A stretch of 6,160 nucleotides of DNA from Natronomonas sp. (GCA_007135435.1 SLIW01000029.1:1-6160), one strand, 5' to 3'; numbered from the stretch's first letter, positions 1 through 5,334 are shown. The notes: generated from the sequence alone by a model not told the origin. Numbers and translations: made by a program.

Positions 1-1
1 G

Positions 2-700
2 CCGGTCGACCCGGGCCGGCTCGAGGGTCGGCTCCCGGAGGGGGTGTCCCTCGAGACGGTCGACGGGGACGCCTACGTCGCCGTGGTGGCGTTCGAGATG
101 GCCGACCTCCGGCTCCGCGGCGCGCCGACCGGGCTCCGGTTCGGCGAGCTCAACCTCCGGACGTACGTCACCCACGACGGCCGCCCGGCGGTCTACTTCC
201 TCGGCGTCGACTCCGACGACCGCCTCGGCTCGCTGGTCGCCGGGCGGCTCCTCGGGTTCCCGTACTTCGGCGCGGACGTGACGATCGAGCGGGCAGAGAC
301 CGACGTGGAGGGGCACGCGGATCCCGATACTCCGCCAGTTCGGGAGGTCCGGTTCCGCGGTCGTCGACGGCGCGGTCGGCCCGCCCGGTTCGAGTGCCGG
401 TACCGCCCTGGCGAGGGGTTCGCCAGGCCCGCGGTGGGCTCCACCGTCGAGCACCTCCTCGAACGATATCGGCTCGTCGTGACGGGGAGGACGGGTACAT
501 ATCGCGCCGACATCGATCACGAGCCCTGGAGTGTCGCCCGCGCCGAGGTCGATATCGAGGCGAACACCGTCTTCGATGCTGCCGACCTCGAGCCGCCGGT
601 GGCCGACCCCCTCGTCCACGTCGGCGTGCCGATGGACGTGACGGCGGGTCGACCGCGACGCCTCGGCGGTCGATCGTCACCACGTGTCCGACCGTGGTGA
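2..700 (+). CDS. DUF2071 (YqjF-like) family protein, 5' truncated by the window edge
   Basis: The reading frame is open from the first base, and residues before the GTG at 44 (PVDPGRLEGRLPEGVSLET) fit the family, so the true start lies left of the window and GTG 44 is internal. Family hallmarks seen in order are: an opening like VDPGRLEGRLPEGV; a VAVVAFEM strand; the segment FGELNLRTYVTHDGRPAVYFLGVD; a GFPYFGADV segment; and a late LLERYRL...DIDHEPWSVARAEVDI block. The C-terminal half matches the DUF2071 layout and ends shortly after a DVTAGRPRRL stretch, followed by a short basic tail. The biochemical role of the family is not established, so I assign none. The stop at 698-700 lies 80 nt before the next gene, which has its own TATA box, so the two are probably separate transcripts. 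The family call is firm; the function is unknown. Confidence 0.85.
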   Translation, partial: PVDPGRLEGRLPEGVSLETVDGDAYVAVVAFEMADLRLRGAPTGLRFGELNLRTYVTHDGRPAVYFLGVDSDDRLGSLVAGRLLGFPYFGADVTIERAETDVEGHADPDTPPVREVRFRGRRRRGRPARFECRYRPGEGFARPAVGSTVEHLLERYRLVVTGRTGTYRADIDHEPWSVARAEVDIEANTVFDAADLEPPVADPLVHVGVPMDVTAGRPRRLGGRSSPRVRPW

Positions 701-748
701 TCCCGGTCGACGCCAGGGCGGCGGCTATGGCCGTCACATGACACGGCC

Positions 749-757
749 TTCTATATA
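749..757 (+). promoter_or_regulatory. TATA box of the PH-domain gene pair
   Basis: The sequence ttctatata is the most AT-rich patch in this stretch. Its centre is about 27 nt upstream of the ATG at 781, where an archaeal TATA box should lie if transcription starts at or next to the start codon. No Shine-Dalgarno is visible before the ATG. This supports a leaderless transcript and the choice of 781 as start. A partial dyad, CCGT..CATG..ACGG, at 731-746 lies just upstream. Confidence 0.6.
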
Positions 758-780
758 CGTCGGGCTCACAATCTCACCCA

Positions 781-1725
781 ATGGACGACACGGACGCGTC
801 CCGGACGGACGCGAGCCCGTTCGACGAGGACCTGACCAGGGCGGTCCGCCGCGTCGGTGGAGACGGACCGGTCGACGAACAGGTCGACGGACGGGTCAGC
901 GACCAGGTCGACGACGCTGTCGAGGAGTCGAGCGACGATCAGGTCGGCGAGGGGGTCGGCGAGAGGATCGATAGGTCGGACGAAGGACCCTTCGACGAGT
1001 CGCTCACACCGGCCGTGCGGCCGATCGGAGGTGGCCGGTGGGCCGACCGCCCGGACGACGGCCGCGACGGACCGTTCGGGACCGACCTCGTGCCCGCTTT
1101 CCGCCGGGTCGACGGCGTCGGTCGCGATCGCGCCGGCCGCGAACGTCCGGGACGCGAACGTCCGGGACGCGAACGGCCGGGACGCGAACGGCCGGGACGC
1201 GAACGATCGGGAGCCGCGGCACCCCCGACGGTCCAGGCCGACGTGGAGGACCTCCTCGGGCCGAAGCAGACCCTCGAACCGCGGATCCAGCTCGTGTGGA
1301 TCCTGCAGTCCGGCGTCTCGGCTGCCGTGTTCTCGGTCGTCGCCTCGGTCGCCTTCGCGCTGTTCGCGGTGGGCGAGCCGTGGTACGGCATGGTCATCTT
1401 CAGCGTCCTGTTCGGCCTCGGGAGCATCTTCGCCATCCTGCGGTACCGCATCTGGCGATACGAGGTCAGGGACGACTCCCTGTTCCTGAAGCGGGGGGTC
1501 GTGACCCGCGTGACGACGGTCGCGCCGTACGTCCGCATCCAGCACGTCGACGTCCGTCGCGGGGCCATCGAGCGGGCGTTCGGCCTCGCGACGACGGTCG
1601 TCTACACCGCCGGATCCCGCGGGGCGGACGTCTCCATCCCCGGGCTGACGCCCGAGCGCGCCGACGACCTCCAGGACCGGTTGAAGCAACTGGCGATCGC
1701 CGCGGAAGGCGAGGACGCCGTCTGA
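781..1725 (+). CDS. YdbS-like membrane protein with one bacterial PH (bPH2/DUF304) domain and a long repetitive N-terminal arm
   Basis: The 314-aa protein has two halves. Residues 1-150 are a disordered, mostly acidic extension. It holds three copies of a PFDExLTxAVR-like motif (residues 12-27, 69-84, 97-112), then five GRERP units (119-143). Residues 155-314 form the conserved core. This has a DLLGPKQTLEP lead-in, two membrane segments (about 172-198 and 202-221), then the PH domain with RYRIWRYEV, LKRGVVTRV, the RIQHVDV strand and TTVVYTAGSRGADVSIPG. That core alone matches a typical YdbS (about 160 aa), so the arm nearly doubles the protein. The ATG at 781 sits correctly behind a TATA box for a leaderless start. 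The next gene begins 30 nt downstream and encodes the usual partner, so the two are read as an operon. Bacillus ydbST is part of an envelope-stress regulon and contributes to bacteriocin resistance; a similar envelope role here is inference. Confidence 0.88.
   Translation: MDDTDASRTDASPFDEDLTRAVRRVGGDGPVDEQVDGRVSDQVDDAVEESSDDQVGEGVGERIDRSDEGPFDESLTPAVRPIGGGRWADRPDDGRDGPFGTDLVPAFRRVDGVGRDRAGRERPGRERPGRERPGRERPGRERSGAAAPPTVQADVEDLLGPKQTLEPRIQLVWILQSGVSAAVFSVVASVAFALFAVGEPWYGMVIFSVLFGLGSIFAILRYRIWRYEVRDDSLFLKRGVVTRVTTVAPYVRIQHVDVRRGAIERAFGLATTVVYTAGSRGADVSIPGLTPERADDLQDRLKQLAIAAEGEDAV
814..1116 (+). other. Three dispersed copies of a PFDExLTxAVRxhGG-type protein motif
   Basis: The copies lie at 814-861, 985-1032 and 1069-1116 (residues 12-27, 69-84, 97-112 of the YdbS-like protein). 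They read SPFDEDLTRAVRRVGG, GPFDESLTPAVRPIGG and GPFGTDLVPAFRRVDG. Copies 1 and 2 use different synonymous codons at most shared positions: LT is ctgacc versus ctcaca, AVR is gcggtccgc versus gccgtgcgg, GG is ggtgga versus ggaggt. The peptide is therefore preserved while the DNA has drifted. This suits a short linear binding motif in a disordered arm. The partner is unknown. Confidence 0.7.
1135..1209 (+). repeat. Five tandem 15-bp units encoding GRERP
   Basis: Five in-frame units (consensus ggacgcgaacgkccg) encode GRERP four times and then GRERS, residues 119-143 of the YdbS-like protein. Units differ at only a few bases, mostly cgt versus cgg for the second Arg. The DNA is nearly identical, so the array probably arose by recent slippage or unequal recombination and may vary in copy number between strains. 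The encoded segment is Arg-rich, unlike the acidic protein around it. Confidence 0.9.
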
Positions 1726-1726
1726 G

Positions 1727-1759
1727 ATGGCCCGCGACGCGTCCGGGGGGTCGCCGTGA
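1727..1759 (+). other. Ten-codon mini-ORF linking the two PH-domain genes
   Basis: An ATG two bases after the TGA of the YdbS-like gene opens a frame encoding MARDASGGSP. Its TGA at 1757-1759 overlaps the GTG start of the YdbT-like gene (GTGA). The arrangement would allow translational coupling by termination and reinitiation. It could equally be chance in a short gap, and there is no evidence that the peptide itself matters. Confidence 0.3.
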
Positions 1760-3585
1760 AGCTCGACCCGTACTCGATCCCGTACCGCGCGGGCGAGTCG
1801 GTCGTCAGGCTGGCGTGGCTCCTGATCATCCTGGTCATCGGCTCGCCGGCCCTCGGCGGCCTCTCCGGGCTCGGCGTCGTCGTGGTCGCCTGGTTCGTCG
1901 TCGCGCTGACCTACCAGATGGCGTACTACTACCGCTTCGAGTACGAGCTCACCGAGGACACCCTGGACATCGCCTCCGGGATCGTCTCCCGTCGGAACCG
2001 CGAGATCCCGATCCGCCGGGTCCAGAACGTCGACATCAGCCGGAACGTCGCCCAGCGCGCGCTCGGCATCGCCCAGATCAACCTCGAGACCGCGGGCGGC
2101 TCGTCGACGGAGGCGTCGCTGCGATACGTCAGCTACGATGAGGCTCGGAGGCTGGAGGCGGAGATCGGCCGGCTGAAGCGCGGCGACACGACCGAGGAGG
2201 CGACCACCCGCGAGCCCGCCAGGGAGCTGTTCGCCATCACCCCCAAGGAGCTGACGCTGCTGGGTCTCGTCGGCCTCGACCTCCGGCTGCTGGGGCTCGT
2301 CGCCATCCTCCTCCCGGTGGTCCACCCGCCGCTCCGCGAGCCCGGCCGCGATCCGCTCCTGTGGCTCGCCACGACCGCGCCGGTCGCCCTGGCGGCGATC
2401 GCCCTCATCGCCGCGGCCATCAGCGGCCTCATCGCGGTGGCGAACTACTACGGCTTCCGCCTCTCGCGCGGCGAGGACGAGCTCCAGTACGAGCGCGGGC
2501 TCCTCCAGCGGTTCAGCGGGACCATCCCGCTGGAGAAGATACAAACGCTCACCGTCTCCGAGAACGTCATCGCCCGCCGGCTGGGCTACGCGTCGCTGGC
2601 GGTCGAGACCGCCGGGTACGCGCCCGGCGAGGGCGGCTCGCAGTCCGCGATCCCGCTGGCGGAGCGCCGGCGGGTGTTCACCCTCGCCCAGTCGATCGAG
2701 TCGTTCGCCGACGTCGACTACGATCGGCCGCCGAAGCGCGCCCGCGAGCGGTACGTCGTCCGCTACAGCATCGTCGTCGCCGTCCTCGTCGGGATCGCCT
2801 ACGCGGTCGAGTGGTTCACCGGCTGGGGGTTCGCGTGGTACGCGACCGCCGCCCTCCTGGTCATGACGCCGATCGCGGCCCACCTCAAGTGGACGAACCT
2901 GGGCTACGACGTCCAGGAGGACTACGTCGTCCTGCGCGAGGGGTTCTGGACGCGGACCACCACGATAATCCCGTACTACCGGGTCCAGACCGTCGTCGAC
3001 GCCCAGACGATCTTCCAACGCCGGCGCCACCTGGCCACCCTGGTGGTCGATACCGCCGGCTCGAGCGGTCTGACCGGCCGGCAGCCCCGCGCGCTCGACA
3101 TCGACGAGGACCTCGCCGCGACCCTCCGCGAGGAGGTGGCCGACCGGCTCCAGGTGGCGGTGGCGACACGACGCGAACAGCGACGCCGCGAGCGCCTGGA
3201 GTCGATGGGGGTGGGCACCGACGGCGGCGACGTCGAGGCAGATGACCACCCGGGCGCAGGCGGTGACGTGGAAGACCGGACAAGCGGGGAAGAAGAACGT
3301 GACAGCGACGTGAACGCCAGCGAGGGCGACGGAGGAGGCTGCGATGCGGGCGATACTATGACCGACGACCACGGCGATGGGAGCGACGGTGATGGGAGCG
3401 ACGGCGATGGGAGAGGCGGCGATGGGAACGACGGCGATGGGAGCGACGGCGACGGGAGTGACGGCGATAGGAACGACGACGATGGGAGTGACGGTGATGG
3501 GAGCGACGGCGATGGGAGAGACGGCGATGACGGGAGCCACCACCACGACCGCAACGACCCCCGTGGCAAACGACCACCCGACTGA
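1756..3585 (+). CDS. YdbT-like membrane protein with three PH (bPH2/DUF304) domains and an acidic GDGSD-repeat tail
   Basis: The 609-aa protein is a threefold repeat of membrane segments plus a PH domain. Repeat 1 has membrane helices at about 16-30 and 37-56 and a PH domain at about 57-142 (GIVSRRNREIPIRRVQNVDI...LETAGG). Repeat 2 has helices at about 167-189 and 205-229 and a PH domain at about 230-320 (GLLQRFSGTIPLEKIQTLTV...VETAGY). Repeat 3 has helices at about 334-353 and 356-375 and a PH domain at about 378-465 (GFWTRTTTIIPYYRVQTVVD...VDTAGS). The shared G-hh-x-R...IP-hh-hQ...hhTAG pattern also matches the single PH domain of the upstream protein. After a basic RREQRRRER helix (472-480), residues 486-609 are an acidic, disordered tail with ten G-D-G-S-D-type units, ending near HHH and a basic DPRGKRPPD. 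The GTG start gives the expected MKLDPYSIPYR opening. The frame is the same as that of the upstream gene, with one TGA and ten codons between. Tail function is unknown. Confidence 0.9.
   Translation: MKLDPYSIPYRAGESVVRLAWLLIILVIGSPALGGLSGLGVVVVAWFVVALTYQMAYYYRFEYELTEDTLDIASGIVSRRNREIPIRRVQNVDISRNVAQRALGIAQINLETAGGSSTEASLRYVSYDEARRLEAEIGRLKRGDTTEEATTREPARELFAITPKELTLLGLVGLDLRLLGLVAILLPVVHPPLREPGRDPLLWLATTAPVALAAIALIAAAISGLIAVANYYGFRLSRGEDELQYERGLLQRFSGTIPLEKIQTLTVSENVIARRLGYASLAVETAGYAPGEGGSQSAIPLAERRRVFTLAQSIESFADVDYDRPPKRARERYVVRYSIVVAVLVGIAYAVEWFTGWGFAWYATAALLVMTPIAAHLKWTNLGYDVQEDYVVLREGFWTRTTTIIPYYRVQTVVDAQTIFQRRRHLATLVVDTAGSSGLTGRQPRALDIDEDLAATLREEVADRLQVAVATRREQRRRERLESMGVGTDGGDVEADDHPGAGGDVEDRTSGEEERDSDVNASEGDGGGCDAGDTMTDDHGDGSDGDGSDGDGRGGDGNDGDGSDGDGSDGDRNDDDGSDGDGSDGDGRDGDDGSHHHDRNDPRGKRPPD
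3373..3522 (+). repeat. Ten tandem 15-bp units encoding GDGSD-type pentapeptides
   Basis: Exactly ten 15-bp units (consensus ggcgatgggagcgac) encode residues 540-589 of the YdbT-like protein, mostly GDGSD with variants GDGRG, GDGND, GDRND and DDGSD. Asp at the second position is almost always gat, whereas the rest of the gene prefers gac, so the units descend from one founder. The array lies in the last 250 nt of the gene and keeps the frame. It leaves repetitive open frames on the other frames and strand that are not genes. Confidence 0.92.
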
Positions 3586-3621
3586 GGAACCACCAGATCA
3601 CCCGTTCGGCACCGTCGCCGC

Positions 3622-3954
3622 TTACTCGAATACCTGAATCTCCACCGTCCGGCCCTCCGGGTCCGACAGGAAGCACTGGTAGATCTCGTAGGTCTCGTTG
3701 TACGTCGGGGGCGACTCGCCGACGTCCGAGAGCGAGGCATAGCGGTCGTCGACGGCCTCCCTGGAGTCGACGACGAAGGTCAGGATCCCGTCCGTCTCGG
3801 CCGTGCGCCGCTCGCAGAAGCCGAACCGGAAGTTCCCCGACTGCAGGATCGTGCAGTCGGGCTGTTCCAGCCAGACGCTCGCCCCGATCCGCTCGGTGTA
3901 GAACTCGACGACGGCGTCGAGCCGGGTCGTCGCGAAGAAGACGATACCGTCCAT
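3622..3954 (-). CDS. Glyoxalase/bleomycin-resistance (VOC) superfamily protein
   Basis: The product is 110 aa from the ATG at 3954, the length of a compact two-module VOC protein. Module 1 runs MDGIVFFATTRLDAVVEFYTE...FGFCER; module 2 begins GILTFVVDSREAVDDRY and ends with the typical DPEGRTVEIQVF. The usual metal-binding His is missing from the first strand (FFATT) and from the start of module 2 (ILTFVV). The Glu of the final VEI strand (E105) remains, so a classic metal-dependent glyoxalase I activity is unlikely. A binding, dioxygenase-derived or antibiotic-sequestering role cannot be told apart. An in-frame ATG at 4011 would add 19 residues unlike the family and would overlap the neighbouring lipoprotein start, so 3954 is preferred. 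The gene converges on the PH-domain pair with 36 nt between stops and diverges from the lipoprotein gene. Confidence 0.85.
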   Translation of the reverse strand: MDGIVFFATTRLDAVVEFYTERIGASVWLEQPDCTILQSGNFRFGFCERRTAETDGILTFVVDSREAVDDRYASLSDVGESPPTYNETYEIYQCFLSDPEGRTVEIQVFE

Positions 3955-3977
3955 ACGGCCACTGAGGTGGTCATCAC

Positions 3978-3984
3978 CCTTATG
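3978..3984. promoter_or_regulatory. Possible bidirectional TATA element between divergent genes
   Basis: The 55-nt gap between the start codons at 3954 (minus) and 4010 (plus) has its centre at 3982. The only TATA-like patch, ccttatg on plus and cataagg on minus, is there. It lies about 27-28 nt from each start, the spacing expected for leaderless transcription in both directions. One TBP site could therefore serve both genes. No Shine-Dalgarno is evident before either start. Confidence 0.45.
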
Positions 3985-4009
3985 CGTGGCTGCTGGGGAG
4001 TGATACCTC

Positions 4010-4837
4010 ATGGTGACAGGAACAGGCCCCCTCGGCAGACGGGGGACGATACTCGTGGTGGCGCTCGCGGCATTCGTCCTCCTGGCCGGATGCGCGGCAC
4101 TGGTCGGGGACGACGGCGACGTCGGCGACGGTGCCGACGCTGGAGCCGCCGACGTCGACGTCCAGGTCGACGTCGACTCGTTCGACTATCCGGCCGGTTA
4201 CGACGCCGGCGGCGTCGACGACGGCGACCGCGCGCTCGAGACCTACGAGTCGGCGCTGCTCGAGGCGGGCACCTTCGAGGGCGCCTACCGGTACGTGGCC
4301 AACACCGAGGACGGCGAGACGGCCGTGACCGTCGAGTACGCCGTCGACTTCGACGAGGAGGCTGCCCTCCAGCACGTGGCCATCGAGTCCCCCGACGGCA
4401 ACGGGACGACCGACGCCTACTACGCGGACGGACGGCTCTATCAGCGGTCGTCGTTCGGGGACGTCCAGTCCGACGTCGCCGTCGAGGACGAACCCTTCCC
4501 CGACGAGGGGCTGACGGCGGCGGAGGCGATCACGCCGCTGCTGACGAACGCGACCGGGTACGACGTCACCGTCGACGAGCTGGACGGCGAACCGGTGGCC
4601 GTCTTCGAGACCGACGACCTCGCGGGCGGCGAGGCGCTGCTGGGCGTGGAGGCGGCGGAGAACGTGACGAACTTCGAGGCGCGGTTCGTCGTCGACGAGC
4701 AGGGCGTCGTCCGCGAGTCCACGTACACCGTCACTTACGACTACGACGGCGAGGAGCGGATCGCCGAGCTCTCGTTCGAGGTCTCCGCGCTCGGTGGCCC
4801 GACGGTCGAGCGTCCCGACTGGGCCGACGAGAACTGA
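4010..4837 (+). CDS. Haloarchaeal lipoprotein, acidic, function unknown (resembles DUF7537-type lipoproteins)
   Basis: The 275-aa product opens with a short basic stretch containing RR (residues 10-11), then a hydrophobic core and the lipobox LAGC with the lipidated Cys at 28. The paired Arg just before the core suggests export by the Tat route, common for haloarchaeal lipoproteins, though the motif is not a perfect Tat consensus. Residues 32-65 are a very acidic linker (GDDGDVGDGADAG, DVDVQVDVDS). The folded part begins near residue 75 (ALETYESALLEAGTFEGAYRYV). It shows alternating beta-type segments such as AVTVEYAVDF, TDAYYADGRLYQR, ARFVVDEQGVV and YTVTYDYDGEERIAELSFEV. This resembles the LolA/LppX-like beta folds of secreted lipoproteins and the family often labelled DUF7537; both comparisons are from memory of sequence style. 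It is probably anchored on the outer face of the membrane. The VOC gene is divergent and adjacent. Confidence 0.78.
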   Translation: MVTGTGPLGRRGTILVVALAAFVLLAGCAALVGDDGDVGDGADAGAADVDVQVDVDSFDYPAGYDAGGVDDGDRALETYESALLEAGTFEGAYRYVANTEDGETAVTVEYAVDFDEEAALQHVAIESPDGNGTTDAYYADGRLYQRSSFGDVQSDVAVEDEPFPDEGLTAAEAITPLLTNATGYDVTVDELDGEPVAVFETDDLAGGEALLGVEAAENVTNFEARFVVDEQGVVRESTYTVTYDYDGEERIAELSFEVSALGGPTVERPDWADEN

Positions 4838-4884
4838 CGACTGTCGACCTGTGGACGCCTCGCCCCGAAGACTACACCGCGAGC

Positions 4885-4917
4885 GGTCAACGTTTTTCAG
4901 GGTCCTGGCCGTTGACC
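4885..4917 (+). promoter_or_regulatory. Promoter of the CDGSH gene with a flanking perfect inverted repeat
   Basis: A T-run at 4893-4897 lies 26-30 nt before the ATG at 4923 and can serve as the TATA element of a leaderless gene. It is bracketed by a perfect 8-bp inverted repeat: GGTCAACG at 4885-4892 and CGTTGACC at 4910-4917. A smaller dyad, CAGG-GT-CCTG, lies inside at 4898-4907. The left arm sits where TFB contacts DNA upstream of TATA, and the right arm lies near the start site. A dimeric regulator bound there could block initiation. This is inference. Confidence 0.5.
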
Positions 4918-4922
4918 TGATC

Positions 4923-5159
4923 ATGGCACGGGAAGTGCGACACGAGGCCCAGGGACCGGCGATCCTGGACGAGGACGACATGGGGGACGACGGCAAGATA
5001 TTCGTCTGCCGGTGTGGCCTCACCGACGACCCACCGTTCTGCGACGGCTCGCACAACGGGACCCTCGACGAGGAGGAGGGCGTGGTCTACAAGTACGAGG
5101 GCGACGACGACGAGAACGAGCGGCGGATCGTGGAGGGCTTCGAGTTCGCCGACGGGTGA
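4923..5159 (+). CDS. CDGSH-type iron-sulfur protein
   Basis: The 78-aa protein holds one complete CDGSH motif, C-R-C-G-L-T-D-D-P-P-F-C-D-G-S-H. The predicted [2Fe-2S] ligands are Cys29, Cys31, Cys40 and His44. This is the three-Cys, one-His pattern that defines the family (mitoNEET-type). The flanks (KIFVCRCGL and CDGSHNGT) are typical of small prokaryotic single-motif members. The rest is acidic, including EGDDDENE at 59-66. It has no signal or membrane segment and should be cytosolic. Such proteins are linked to electron transfer, redox sensing or cluster handling; its specific partner here is unknown. The frame is open further upstream, but the ATG at 4923 sits correctly behind a T-rich promoter and starts just before the conserved core, so it is preferred. 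It starts 85 nt after the lipoprotein stop and appears to be its own unit. Confidence 0.92.
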   Translation: MAREVRHEAQGPAILDEDDMGDDGKIFVCRCGLTDDPPFCDGSHNGTLDEEEGVVYKYEGDDDENERRIVEGFEFADG

Positions 5160-5205
5160 CGCCAGGAAGCGAGGACCGAGGCGAGCGGTACGACCGAGCC
5201 AGGTG

Positions 5206-5222
5206 GAGCCGCCGAACGGCTC
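5206..5222 (+). other. Small GC hairpin after the CDGSH gene
   Basis: GAGCCG at 5206-5211 pairs with CGGCTC at 5217-5222 across a 5-nt loop, about 47 nt past the CDGSH stop. There is no T-tract after it, so it is not a convincing terminator. It may be a 3' end structure or chance in GC-rich DNA. Confidence 0.25.
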
Positions 5223-5240
5223 GGATCGGCCAATTCGAGG

Positions 5241-5258
5241 GAAGACCACGTGGCCTTC
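5241..5258. promoter_or_regulatory. Imperfect 18-bp palindrome in the gap before the acylase gene
   Basis: GAAG-A-CCACGTGG-C-CTTC is palindromic at 16 of 18 positions around a perfect CCACGTGG core. It lies about 70 nt upstream of the proposed acylase TATA element. It could be a regulator site. The rest of the 201-nt gap (5160-5360) holds the hairpin at 5206-5222 and the promoter at 5322-5334. I see no gene there. Confidence 0.3.
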
Positions 5259-5321
5259 TAAACTCCGGTCTCAAGAGCCCGCCATCGTTAGGGGATCCGT
5301 CTCGCAGGAATCCACGCCGGC

Positions 5322-5334
5322 GGTGAACCTTTTT
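5322..5334 (+). promoter_or_regulatory. T-rich promoter element of the acylase gene
   Basis: The sequence ggtgaacctttttg ends its T-run at 5334, 27 nt before the ATG at 5361, fitting a TATA position for a leaderless start. It matches the CDGSH promoter (ggtcaacgttttt, 4885-4897) at 11 of 13 positions and at nearly the same distance from the start codon. Confidence 0.5.

Noticed and set aside
3373..3522. CRISPR array or intergenic satellite
   Set aside because: The units are contiguous 15-mers without spacers, keep the reading frame and encode a regular pentapeptide, so this is a coding tandem repeat.
766..3546. A 926-codon open frame on the minus strand, antisense to both PH-domain genes
   Set aside because: It mirrors the strong G/C third-position bias of the sense genes, which removes stops from the antisense frame. 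Its product is low-complexity (VAPIAV and FASRP repeats that are complements of the GDGSD and GRERP arrays), and the sense frames have clear domains.
3586..3621. Terminator between the convergent YdbT-like and VOC genes
   Set aside because: The 36-nt gap has no stable hairpin or T-tract on either strand.
3377..3637. Open frame encoding an MGATAMG repeat within the 3' end of the YdbT-like gene
   Set aside because: It is the 15-bp array read in another frame. The sense frame continues from a well-supported domain protein, and this one extends past its stop only by chance.
3955..4011. Upstream ATG at 4011 for the VOC gene
   Set aside because: The extra 19 residues do not match the family, would overlap the divergent lipoprotein start, and would place the TATA-like element inside the coding sequence.
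4131..4200. Short GACGTC/GTCGAC-rich repeats in the lipoprotein gene
   Set aside because: They follow from Asp-Val-rich sequence written with GAC and GTC codons and show no regular unit.
3967..5056. Long frames on both strands over the lipoprotein and CDGSH genes
   Set aside because: They are Arg-rich or of shadow composition with no domain, and conflict with a lipobox protein and a perfect CDGSH motif.
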